Origin: CAYZXK01 sp964482395
GTDB taxonomy: Bacteria > Planctomycetota > Phycisphaerae > UBA1845 > Fen-1342
DNA length: 7,202 bases
Direction of reading: 5' to 3'
Assembly: GCA_964482395.1 (NCBI GenBank)
Contig: CAYZXK010000096.1
Coordinates: forward strand, 1-7,202
In this document: piece after piece, positions 1 through 5,997 of the stretch
Layout of the letters: every line of letters begins with the position of its first letter
Position numbering within the stretch: the stretch's first letter is position 1
Notes under the pieces: generated by a model
What the model was told of the DNA's origin: nothing
Databases searched by the model: none
What the model saw: the letters and a program-made list of their open reading frames with translations, nothing else
Translations under genes and position numbers: made by a program

Positions 1-101
1 CGACCGCGGTGCGCGACCGGCTCGGCATGCCGACCGCGGTCGCCCAGCTCATCGCGGCACCCCCAGCCCTTGAATCCGTGGACCCCGGGCAGGAGCGATG
101 A
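1..101 (+). CDS. C-terminal end of an unknown upstream protein (partial)
   Basis: An open frame (complete codons from base 3) runs in from the left edge and stops at TGA 99-101, giving 32 residues that begin TAVRDRLGMPTAV and end DPGQER. The stop overlaps the next gene's ATG as ATGA, so the two genes are probably co-transcribed and translationally coupled. Bases 1-10 and 31-40 are the same 10-mer (CGACCGCGGT), giving a TAV repeat ten residues apart in the peptide. No motif identifies the family. The tail is Ala/Pro-rich and ends in charged residues, as many unstructured C-termini do. The frame is believable mainly because of the tight junction with the next gene; function cannot be assigned. 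Confidence 0.6.
   Translation, partial: TAVRDRLGMPTAVAQLIAAPPALESVDPGQER
91..95 (+). promoter_or_regulatory. Shine-Dalgarno AGGAG, start-deciding
   Basis: AGGAG ends only 2 nt before the ATG at 98 but lies 8 nt before an in-frame GTG at 104 (codon 3). Spacing favours GTG 104 as the true start, whereas the ATGA overlap with the upstream stop favours ATG 98. The two choices differ by only two residues. Confidence 0.45.
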
Positions 102-1696
102 ACGTGGATACCAGCCTGCGTGTCGGCGACTTCGACCTGAATGTCGAGGTCTATACCTGTGAAGGCACGTTTTATCGGCCCACCGCGTGGCAGCCCGCCG
201 ATGGGGGGCAGGTGGGCCGGCCATTGGCGAGCGGCCACGCCGGCGAGACCCGAATCTGCCAAGCCGGCCGCGTCGCGGTCAATGTGCTGAACGCAGACCC
301 GGACCGGATTCGCTTCCGGGTCTCCTGCCAGCATGAGTCGGCCATCAAGGCCCTCAAGATCTGGCTGGACCTGCCCTACATGACCATGCTGGCGCCGGAG
401 CAGATCGACCTGGCCGAGGCCGCCTGGCGGCAGTGGGACTTTCCTCGCGATTGGCGCACCGGCTTTGCGGTCTGGCAAGCCCAACCAGGCTTTTTCACCG
501 TGCATACCTGCGAGACGCCTTGGCGCTTCAAACGGTTGCGGGCCTTGCGCAGCGGCCAGCGGATGCGACTGGAAATCGTGCAGGACGCCCTGCTGCGCCA
601 GCGGACCCGCCAGTTTGAGTCCAGCGTCTGGGAGATCGCATACCGGCGGGAAATCCAACCGCTGCTGGAAGACTACGCACGATTCGTCCAGCTGGCGTTC
701 GGCGCGTCTCCATTCGGCCAGCGCCAGGACCAGCCCGACTGGGTGCGGGGCCTCGGCTTGGTGGTCAACCTGCACTGCACCGACTGGAACGGGCAGGTCC
801 ATCTGGATTTTGCCGCTCTGACCCAGGCGGCCCAAGCGCTGGCCGGACTGTTCCCGCCCGAGCGAACCCTGCTTTATCCGATCGGTTGGGACGGGCGATA
901 CATGTGCCAATATCCGGAGTACCAGCCGTCCCCGGGTCTGGGCGGACAGGCCGGCTTCGCGGGGTTCTGCCAGGCGGCCCGCGAAATGGGTTTTCACGTG
1001 ATGCCGCATCTGAACGCGATGGCGGTCAACATGCGGCATCCTTTGTATCTACAGCATTTGAAGGATTTTGTGATTCGCGACTGGAACGGCCTGCCGCGCC
1101 ACAGTTTCCACATCGACTGGGACCATGACGGGCTGGGCGATCCGGCCCATGCCTATATCGCTCTGGAGCCGCCCGCCCTGCGTGAGATTCTCTGTGCCGC
1201 GGTGGATCGGCTGGTCAGCCAATATGGCATCGACGCGGTCTTCCTGGATGAAACCTGCAACGTCTTCTACAACGACCCCGCCTGGGATCAGGTGGAGGGG
1301 GTGCGTCGACTGGTGGCCGATCTGCACCGCCAGCACCCGCGGTTGCTGGTCGCCGGCGAAGAATGGAACGAGATGCTGCTGGGGCTCACGCCGCTGGTGC
1401 AGGTCTGGGAAGAAACCGCGGATGGCCGAAAAGGCTTCGGCCGGGAGAAGTCGCCCCTGATGCGACAGTGGGCGGCCCGCTTCATCCGCGCCTCCGGCTA
1501 CCTGGCCCTGGCCTCGCCCGACGGGAGCACCGGCGTGCACGAGTGGGAAGACCGCCCCTGGGTCGACCAGCAGGAAAACGAACTCTTCTACATCCCCACG
1601 CTCTCCATCACCCGCCACACGCTTCAGCGCGGCATGGCCGGCATCCGGGCGACCGTGCGACGAGCGGAGGACTACGTCCGGCGATTCCTGCTGTGA
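98..1696 (+). CDS. glycoside-hydrolase-like TIM-barrel protein (DUF6259-like)
   Basis: A 532-residue protein with no signal peptide, so probably cytoplasmic. Residues 1-200 look like a beta-rich N-terminal domain. Residues 215-480 read as a TIM barrel of the clan that includes alpha-amylase/GH36-like and DUF6259 proteins: a first strand LGLVVNLHCTDWNG near 219-231, then LLYPIGWDGRY at 258-268, FHVMPHLNAMAVN at 299-311 and GIDAVFLDET at 377-386. The last motif ends a strand with Asp384-Glu385, and LLVAGEEWNE at 416-425 carries Glu421/422. By analogy with related barrels, D384 or E385 would be the nucleophile and E421 or E422 the acid/base; this is inference. The substrate is unknown. The gene overlaps the upstream stop (ATGA) and its 3' end overlaps folK on the other strand by 25 nt. 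GTG at 104 is a possible alternative start. The hydrolase-like fold is fairly sure; enzymatic activity is not. Confidence 0.8.
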   Translation: MNVDTSLRVGDFDLNVEVYTCEGTFYRPTAWQPADGGQVGRPLASGHAGETRICQAGRVAVNVLNADPDRIRFRVSCQHESAIKALKIWLDLPYMTMLAPEQIDLAEAAWRQWDFPRDWRTGFAVWQAQPGFFTVHTCETPWRFKRLRALRSGQRMRLEIVQDALLRQRTRQFESSVWEIAYRREIQPLLEDYARFVQLAFGASPFGQRQDQPDWVRGLGLVVNLHCTDWNGQVHLDFAALTQAAQALAGLFPPERTLLYPIGWDGRYMCQYPEYQPSPGLGGQAGFAGFCQAAREMGFHVMPHLNAMAVNMRHPLYLQHLKDFVIRDWNGLPRHSFHIDWDHDGLGDPAHAYIALEPPALREILCAAVDRLVSQYGIDAVFLDETCNVFYNDPAWDQVEGVRRLVADLHRQHPRLLVAGEEWNEMLLGLTPLVQVWEETADGRKGFGREKSPLMRQWAARFIRASGYLALASPDGSTGVHEWEDRPWVDQQENELFYIPTLSITRHTLQRGMAGIRATVRRAEDYVRRFLL

Positions 1697-2202
1697 CCTT
1701 TGTCGACTGCGGCCGGGTGGAGGCCGGCTGGCGCTTCGCGTTCCGGCCAGGGGAGGGCGGGCAACTGGCCGGCGACTGGCAGGCGCGACAGGTCGCAGAT
1801 TTCGGCCAGCGGATGCATTACGAACCCGCGCTGCCACATGCGCGGGTGTGGCACGCGCAGGTCGGGCTGTTGAATCACCTGGTCCCCGTAGAGCAGCAGG
1901 TCGAGGTCCAGGGTCCGCGAGAAAGTCTGGGCCGACCGATCGCGCCCGTGGCGTTGCTCGATCTGGAGCATGCGATCCAGCAATTGGCGCGGGGAAAGCC
2001 CGGTCGCCAGCTCCGCGACCGCGTTCAGGAACCGTGGCGCGTCGGGCGGTCCGCCGACCGGCTCGGTTTCATGCAGCCGGGAGCAGGCCACAACGCGGAC
2101 GTCGCCCGCCTCGCACAGTTCCTCCAGCGCCCGGCGGATGTGGCCGGCGCGGTCGCCCAGGTTGGAACCCAGGCCGATGAAGATGCCGCCTGGTTTTACC
2201 AT
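1672..2202 (-). CDS. folK: 2-amino-4-hydroxy-6-hydroxymethyldihydropteridine diphosphokinase (HPPK)
   Basis: A 176-residue cytoplasmic enzyme that transfers pyrophosphate from ATP to 6-hydroxymethyl-7,8-dihydropterin, the step before dihydropteroate synthase in folate synthesis. Family landmarks are all in order: IFIGLGSNLGDR at 7-18, the S-x-L-x-E-T-E-P-V-G-G stretch at 41-51, FLNAV at 58-62, IEQRHGR at 81-87 and RTLDLDLLLYGD at 96-107. R96 and the Mg-binding pair D99/D101 correspond to E. coli R92, D95 and D97. The usual W-G-P before the RTLDLD motif is replaced by T-F-S, a mild departure from the signature. ATG 2202 overlaps the dapL stop (ATGGTAA, 7 nt), implying translational coupling. 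The last residues are encoded inside the 3' end of the convergent hydrolase-like gene. Length is slightly above the common ~160 residues because of a basic tail. Confidence 0.95.
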   Translation of the reverse strand: MVKPGGIFIGLGSNLGDRAGHIRRALEELCEAGDVRVVACSRLHETEPVGGPPDAPRFLNAVAELATGLSPRQLLDRMLQIEQRHGRDRSAQTFSRTLDLDLLLYGDQVIQQPDLRVPHPRMWQRGFVMHPLAEICDLSRLPVAGQLPALPWPEREAPAGLHPAAVDKGHSRNRRT

Positions 2203-3362
2203 CTGATGGCTGCCATGCGCTGGAGTGCAGCCTGAATGCGTTCGGCGGCGACGTTGAGTGCGAATCGCACGTAACCTTCGCCGGTGGGGCCGAAGCCGAT
2301 TCCGGGCACGCCGACCACGCTGGCTTCATCCAGCAGCCGATTGCACACCGTCATGGAATCATAGCCGGCTGGCACCCCAGCCCAAACATAGAAAGTTGCC
2401 AGGGGCGGGCGGGCCGCGAATCCCAGCTTGGCCAGTCCCTCACAAAGGATCCTTGCCCGGCCGCGGTAGAGCTCGCGCATCCGGTGCAGCTCGGGGCGGT
2501 CGATGTTTGCGTACGCATCGCAGGCCGCCTCCTGCACCGCCGCGAACGCTCCACTGTCGAGATTGGCCTTCGTCGCGGCCAACGCCGACAGGGCCTCGGC
2601 GTTTCCGGCCGCGAATCCGATTCGCCACCCCGTCATGTTGAACGTCTTGGAGGCGGAGTGGAACTCGATCGCCACCTCCCGGGCTCCGGGCGCTTGCAGG
2701 ATGCTGGGCGGTCGCTGATCAGTCAAATACAGCTCGTTGTAGGCCGCGTCCTGGGCGATGAGCAGGTTGTACCGTTTGGCGAAGGCAACCGCCCGTTCGT
2801 AGAACTCGAGGGTGGCGACCGCCCCGGTGGGGTTGTTGGGGTAGTTAAGGAACATCAGGGCCGCGTTGCGGGCCACCTCGGCCGGTATGCGCTCCAGGTC
2901 GGGCAGCCAGCCGCCGGCCTCGGTCAGCTCCATCACGTATGGCTGCCCGCCGGCGAAAACCGTCCCGGCCAGGTAGACCGGATACCCGGGCGAGGGGACC
3001 AGGACGGCCTGCCCCGGGTTGACCACCGCCAGCGGCAGATGTCCGATGCCTTCCTTGCTGCCGATCAGGGCCAGCAGCTCGCGCGATGGATCCAGCTCGA
3101 CGCCGTAGCGCTGGCGAAAGAAAGCCGCGATCTGACGCCGGAACGCGGGCGTGCCGCCCCCCAACGGATAAGTATGGTTCTCCGGCTTGCGGATCGCGGC
3201 TGCCATGCGGTCGATGATGAACCCGTGGGTCGGCTGATCCGGGTCCCCGACCCCGAAGTCGATCACATCGCGCCCGGCGGCCAGGGCCGCCCGTTTCTTG
3301 CGGTCGATCTCGGCAAACAGGTAAGCCGGCAAAGCCTTGAGTCGGTCACTTGCCACCGCCAT
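2196..3362 (-). CDS. dapL: LL-diaminopimelate aminotransferase (class I/II PLP aminotransferase)
   Basis: A 388-residue PLP-dependent fold-type I aminotransferase. DapL converts tetrahydrodipicolinate and glutamate to LL-diaminopimelate in one step, feeding lysine and peptidoglycan synthesis; it is characteristic of plants, Chlamydiae, Planctomycetes and some other bacteria. Visible landmarks are FGVGDPDQPTH at 36-46, GSKEGIGHLPLAVVNPG at 101-117, the cofactor-contact motif NYPNNPTG at 173-180, QDAAY at 204-208 (D205 should bind the pyridine nitrogen), SASKTFNMTGWRIGF at 236-250 with the Schiff-base Lys239, and R366 in YVRFALN as the substrate carboxylate binder. The KTFNMTGWR form is typical of DapL but also occurs in close aspartate/alanine aminotransferases, so substrate is slightly less sure than family. 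A GGAG lies 10 nt before ATG 3362. It is the first gene of a dapL-folK unit, overlapping folK by 7 nt. Confidence 0.88.
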   Translation of the reverse strand: MAVASDRLKALPAYLFAEIDRKKRAALAAGRDVIDFGVGDPDQPTHGFIIDRMAAAIRKPENHTYPLGGGTPAFRRQIAAFFRQRYGVELDPSRELLALIGSKEGIGHLPLAVVNPGQAVLVPSPGYPVYLAGTVFAGGQPYVMELTEAGGWLPDLERIPAEVARNAALMFLNYPNNPTGAVATLEFYERAVAFAKRYNLLIAQDAAYNELYLTDQRPPSILQAPGAREVAIEFHSASKTFNMTGWRIGFAAGNAEALSALAATKANLDSGAFAAVQEAACDAYANIDRPELHRMRELYRGRARILCEGLAKLGFAARPPLATFYVWAGVPAGYDSMTVCNRLLDEASVVGVPGIGFGPTGEGYVRFALNVAAERIQAALQRMAAIRW

Positions 3363-3372
3363 GGGTTGACTG

Positions 3373-3376
3373 CTCC
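3373..3376 (-). promoter_or_regulatory. Ribosome binding site of dapL
   Basis: On the minus strand GGAG (3376 to 3373) lies 10 nt before ATG 3362. It supports this start; the only nearby upstream ATG (3378-3376) is out of frame. Confidence 0.6.
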
Positions 3377-3417
3377 ATTTCCGATCCGCTGCTCATGTTC
3401 CGGCCTGGCTCATCGAA

Positions 3418-3447
3418 AGTCTAAAGGCGGAAGGCCGACCGCAACAA
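3418..3447 (-). promoter_or_regulatory. Weak candidate promoter for dapL-folK
   Basis: Reading the minus strand, TTGTTG (3447-3442) is followed after 18 nt by TAGACT (3423-3418). The fit to sigma70 is partial (3/6 and 4/6), and no better pair is obvious in the spacer. It would give a leader of about 50 nt before the dapL ATG. Confidence 0.25.
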
Positions 3448-3455
3448 GCGTGCGA

Positions 3456-3473
3456 CCGGATCGGCAAATCCGG
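3456..3473. repeat. Perfect inverted repeat in the divergent spacer
   Basis: CCGGAT and ATCCGG (6-bp arms) are separated by six bases. The site lies between the two divergent promoter candidates and just upstream of the dapL -35 candidate, so it could be an operator. It has no T-tract and is not a terminator. In GC-rich DNA a 6-bp arm can arise by chance. Confidence 0.35.
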
Positions 3474-3511
3474 CTCGCTCTTCCTGGTCGTCAATCCTTT
3501 TTGGACCGAGA

Positions 3512-3539
3512 TTGGCGCCCACTGACCCGAGCGCATAAT
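3512..3539 (+). promoter_or_regulatory. Candidate sigma70 promoter for the DUF4190 gene
   Basis: TTGGCG (3512-3517), a 16-nt spacer and CATAAT (3534-3539). The -10 matches 5/6 of TATAAT and the -35 matches 4/6. Transcription would start near 3546, about 50 nt before the GTG start at 3596. Confidence 0.45.
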
Positions 3540-3583
3540 GATGCGGTCGGACCGCCCGTGTGGCGGCCAGTGGACCTCGCCGC

Positions 3584-3589
3584 AAGGAG
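3584..3589 (+). promoter_or_regulatory. Ribosome binding site deciding the GTG 3596 start
   Basis: AAGGAG sits 6 nt before GTG 3596. An earlier in-frame GTG at 3560 would place this strong site inside the gene and adds 12 residues with no recognisable feature, so 3596 is preferred. Confidence 0.7.
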
Positions 3590-3595
3590 CCGCTT

Positions 3596-4327
3596 GTGTC
3601 AGTGCCACCGATTCACTCTACGCCCCAGGACCTCCCTCCCGCGGGGTACACCCCGCTGCTCAGCCCGCGTACCGGCATGGCCGTCGCCGCGCTGGTTTGC
3701 GGAATAGTCGGCCTGGTGGTTTGCATGCCGGTTGGCATTGTCGGCCTAGTTCTCGGGATCATCGCGACGGTCCGGGCCAGCCGGCAGCCGCAAGAGTACG
3801 GCGGACGCGGCCTGGCCATCGCCGGAATCTGCACCGGCGGGGCGAGCTTGCTGCTGTTTCCGGTGGCCTGCATGGTGGTGGCGACCATCCTGGCCCCCGC
3901 GTTGGCTCGGGCTCACGAGATTACCAAGCGGGCCGTTGGCGCCTCCAATTTGCGCGGCATAGGCCAGAGCCTCAAAATCTATGCCGCCAATAACGGTGGC
4001 CTGCTCCCGCCTACTCTGGAAACCCTGCTGGCCGACGGCAGCGTCACCGGAACCCAGCTCGTTAATCCCAGGTCCGGCAACCAGCCCCCGCGCTGCGACT
4101 ATTTCTACGTCACCGGGTTGACCAGCAGCGATCCGGCCGGGTGGATAGTGGTGTACGGCGATCCGGACGACGACGGCGGCGAAGGTGCCAACTTGCTGTA
4201 TCTGGATGGCACCGTGAAGTTTGTGAGGGACCAGCCCGCGGGCCGATTCACGCAGCTCTTGGACGAATTCCGGGCGGAATACGAGAAAGCCCGCGGTCAG
4301 TCGCCCGACATCATCTCCCCGCACTGA
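3596..4327 (+). CDS. DUF4190-type membrane protein with pseudopilin-like C-terminal domain
   Basis: A 243-residue protein of unknown function. A Pro-rich N-terminus (1-26) precedes a DUF4190-like module: a hydrophobic stretch at 28-58 rich in Gly/Val/Ile (VCGIVGLVVCMPVGIVGLVL), a short basic loop VRASRQPQEYGGRG, then GLAIAGICTGGASLLLF and further membrane sequence to about 104. After the membrane comes a segment like the soluble part of planctomycete pseudopilins (DUF1559-like): ITKRAVGASNLRGIGQSLKIY (109-129, with the NLRGIG core) and NNGGLLPPTLETLL. Near the end GANLLYLDGTVKFV (197-210) resembles the X9-DG element of those proteins. There is no prepilin peptidase motif (GFTLxE), so it is probably an integral membrane protein, not a processed pilin. 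The soluble domain may face the periplasm. GTG start chosen on the AAGGAG at 6-nt spacing. It may share a transcript with the LOG-family gene 73 nt downstream. Confidence 0.82.
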   Translation: MSVPPIHSTPQDLPPAGYTPLLSPRTGMAVAALVCGIVGLVVCMPVGIVGLVLGIIATVRASRQPQEYGGRGLAIAGICTGGASLLLFPVACMVVATILAPALARAHEITKRAVGASNLRGIGQSLKIYAANNGGLLPPTLETLLADGSVTGTQLVNPRSGNQPPRCDYFYVTGLTSSDPAGWIVVYGDPDDDGGEGANLLYLDGTVKFVRDQPAGRFTQLLDEFRAEYEKARGQSPDIISPH

Positions 4328-4390
4328 GTGGCCGCGTGCGGTTGCCGGCGAGGGCGGCGCAGGCAGGGGTCAGCGATGGTCGGGCCGGGT

Positions 4391-4396
4391 GGGAGG
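4391..4396 (+). promoter_or_regulatory. Ribosome binding site deciding the GTG 4401 start
   Basis: GGGAGG ends 4 nt before GTG 4401. The in-frame GTG at 4389 overlaps this site, so 4401 is the better start even though the spacing is short. Confidence 0.6.
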
Positions 4397-4400
4397 ATCC

Positions 4401-4967
4401 GTGAAATCGCAGATCGTCACCGTGTTCGGCAGTTCGGCTCTTGAGCCGGGCCACCCAGATTATCAGACCGCCTACCAGCTCGGGCGCGCTGTGGCCCAGG
4501 AGGGCTGGATTCTGTGCAACGGCGGTTACGGCGGCAGTATGGAAGCGGCAGCCAAGGGGGCGATGGAAGTCGGCGGACACACCATCGGCGTCACCTGCCG
4601 CGGCCTGCGCCGAAGACGCGGCCCCAACCCGTACATCAAACAGGAAGTCCCCACTTTCAACCTGCTCACTCGCCTGGAAACCTTGGTGCGACTGGGCAAC
4701 GCGTACGTCGTCCTGCCCGGCGGGACCGGCACCCTCCTGGAACTGGCCCTGGTCTGGGAGTTGCTCAACAAGGGCCTGCTCAGACCCGGCGCCCCGCTGA
4801 TTCTGCTGGGCGAGTTCTGGATGCCTTTGGACGCACTGATCCGCCGGCAACAGCCGGACGCAGTGCAGCCGGTGGTCGCTGACGGCCCGGCCCAGGCGGT
4901 GGCCTTGGTCCGCGCCGCCTGGCAGACGCGGCACGCCAGTACCGGAGCCGCTCAGCCCGACGGGTGA
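4401..4967 (+). CDS. LOG-family (Rossmann-fold SLOG) protein
   Basis: A 188-residue cytoplasmic protein with the Rossmann-like LOG fold. It starts with a beta strand IVTVFGSS at 5-12, followed by the glycine loop CNGGYGGSMEAAAKGA at 39-54 and the family signature PGGTGTLLE at 106-114. In characterised LOG enzymes (cytokinin riboside 5'-monophosphate phosphoribohydrolases and related nucleotide N-ribosidases) an Arg 15 residues before this motif and its final Glu are catalytic. Here R91 and E114 are in place, but the Lys that usually follows the Arg is Leu92 (TRLETL instead of the RK pair). The protein probably binds and perhaps cleaves a nucleoside monophosphate; true cytokinin activation should not be assumed. 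It lies 73 nt after the DUF4190 gene and has no clear promoter of its own, so co-transcription is possible. The end is a short charged tail. Family is sure, substrate is not. Confidence 0.9.
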   Translation: MKSQIVTVFGSSALEPGHPDYQTAYQLGRAVAQEGWILCNGGYGGSMEAAAKGAMEVGGHTIGVTCRGLRRRRGPNPYIKQEVPTFNLLTRLETLVRLGNAYVVLPGGTGTLLELALVWELLNKGLLRPGAPLILLGEFWMPLDALIRRQQPDAVQPVVADGPAQAVALVRAAWQTRHASTGAAQPDG

Positions 4968-4998
4968 ACAGTCGGCGGAGTCGCGGCCGGAATCCAGC

Positions 4999-5028
4999 TT
5001 GACCTTCATGGCACTTGGTCATTAGCAT
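4999..5028 (+). promoter_or_regulatory. Candidate sigma70 promoter for the amidohydrolase-fold gene
   Basis: TTGACC (4999-5004, 5/6 match), 18-nt spacer, TAGCAT (5023-5028, 4/6 match). Transcription would start near 5035 and give a leader of about 90 nt before ATG 5125, containing the inverted and direct repeats at 5042-5073. Confidence 0.45.
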
Positions 5029-5041
5029 CGCCGTGACGTGT

Positions 5042-5073
5042 GCGACCGGATGGGTCGCGGATTGCTCGCGGAT
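5042..5073 (+). repeat. Inverted repeat followed by tandem-like 8-nt repeat in the 5' leader
   Basis: GCGACC (5042-5047) and GGTCGC (5053-5058) form a perfect 6-bp hairpin with a 5-nt loop. The right arm runs into TCGCGGAT at 5055-5062, which is repeated exactly at 5066-5073, 11 nt apart or about one helical turn. Position just after the candidate promoter suggests an operator or leader hairpin. This is inference; the repeats are short. Confidence 0.4.
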
Positions 5074-5124
5074 CCGGCGCGTACCCGGACGCCTCTGTTT
5101 CTCAATAGGATTCAGCGTCACCGG

Positions 5125-5997
5125 ATGATCGTTGATTGTCATACTCGGATCTGGAGCTGCCCGGATCAACTTGGTCAGGCGGCCCCCGCGGCCGCCCCCG
5201 GCCTGCGGGCCGACGAGGGCCGGCACCTCCGAGCGGCTGAACCGGTCGACAAAAGCATCGTGCTGGCCTTCAAGAGCCGCTATTTGGGGGCGGAGGTCCC
5301 CAACCGGCTCGTAGCTGACTATGTACGACGCAACCCCGACAAGCTGGTCGGCTTTGCGGGCATCGACCCGCTGGATGACGGATGGCCGGAGGAGTTGCGC
5401 ATCGCTCAGGAGGAGCTGCACCTCAAGGGCGTGGTAGTTTCGCCGGCGATGCAGAACTTTCATCCCGCCGACACCCGAGCTATGCGGCTGTACGAGGAGT
5501 GTGCCCGACGGGGGATGCCCGTGCTGTTCGAGCCCGACCTGCGCTACGGATGGGCCAAGCTGGCCTACGCCCAGCCGACCTTGCTGGATGAGGTGGCTCT
5601 CGAGCTGCCGCAGTTGAAGATGGTGATCGCTCGGATGGGCTATCCCTGGGTCGAACAGACCGTGGTATTGCTCGCCAAGCACCGGAATCTTTACGCCGAC
5701 CTGGCCGGGCTCCTCCCGCGGCGCTGGCTCAGCTACACCGCGCTGCTGACCGCCCATGAGTACGGAGTGATGGACAAGTTGCTGCTGGGCAGCGACTTTC
5801 CACATCATTGGCCGGCCGCCTGTATCGAGGCCCTGTACTCGCTCAACCAGTTCGCCCAGGGCGGTAGCCTGCCGGCGATCCCACGCGAGCAACTCCGCGG
5901 GATCGTGGAGCGCGACACGCTGGGCTTGCTGGGCATTGGAAGCGCCGAACCGTTGGAGTCCAAAACCAGGAGCCCTGTTTTCGTCGATGAAGAGTGA
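5125..5997 (+). CDS. amidohydrolase-fold (Amidohydrolase_2 family) protein, metal site apparently incomplete
   Basis: A 290-residue cytoplasmic TIM-barrel protein. The N-terminal strand MIVDCHTRIW (1-10) corresponds to the DxHxH motif of Amidohydrolase_2 metal enzymes, GFAGIDP (76-82) and LKGVVVSPAMQNFHP (100-114) match family strands 3 and 4, and GSDFPHHWP (222-230) contains the conserved late Asp224. Members hydrolyse or decarboxylate small carboxylated molecules. Here the second His of HxH is Arg8, the usual His of the PVxFHP strand is Glu136 (MPVLFEPD), and the usual His of AHxG is Arg170 (IARMGYPW). It may be a divergent subfamily or a non-catalytic member. A GTG at 5038 would extend the frame by 29 residues, but these resemble no family N-terminus and come from the repeat-containing leader, so ATG 5125 is preferred; its nearest Shine-Dalgarno-like AGGA is 14 nt away and weak. 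The 3' end overlaps the lipoprotein gene by 11 nt. Confidence 0.85.
   Translation: MIVDCHTRIWSCPDQLGQAAPAAAPGLRADEGRHLRAAEPVDKSIVLAFKSRYLGAEVPNRLVADYVRRNPDKLVGFAGIDPLDDGWPEELRIAQEELHLKGVVVSPAMQNFHPADTRAMRLYEECARRGMPVLFEPDLRYGWAKLAYAQPTLLDEVALELPQLKMVIARMGYPWVEQTVVLLAKHRNLYADLAGLLPRRWLSYTALLTAHEYGVMDKLLLGSDFPHHWPAACIEALYSLNQFAQGGSLPAIPREQLRGIVERDTLGLLGIGSAEPLESKTRSPVFVDEE

Noticed and set aside
1049..1837. 262-codon open frame on the minus strand
   Set aside because: Antisense to the hydrolase-like gene and overlapping folK in another frame; no recognisable domain.
1363..2235. 290-codon open frame on the plus strand
   Set aside because: Out of frame with the hydrolase-like gene, then antisense to folK; the product looks like random GC-rich translation.
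2484..3707. 407-codon open frame on the plus strand
   Set aside because: It is antisense to dapL and runs through the divergent promoter spacer; no family motif.
3450..5051. The 12-mer GTGCGACCGGAT present in two spacers (3450-3461 and 5040-5051)
   Set aside because: One or so 12-nt matches are expected by chance in a window of this size, and GC bias raises that. The flanking bases differ, so I do not treat it as a shared operator.
5038..5124. N-terminal extension of the amidohydrolase-fold protein from GTG 5038
   Set aside because: The 29 extra residues are Arg-rich and unlike family N-termini; the stretch is better explained as leader with repeats.
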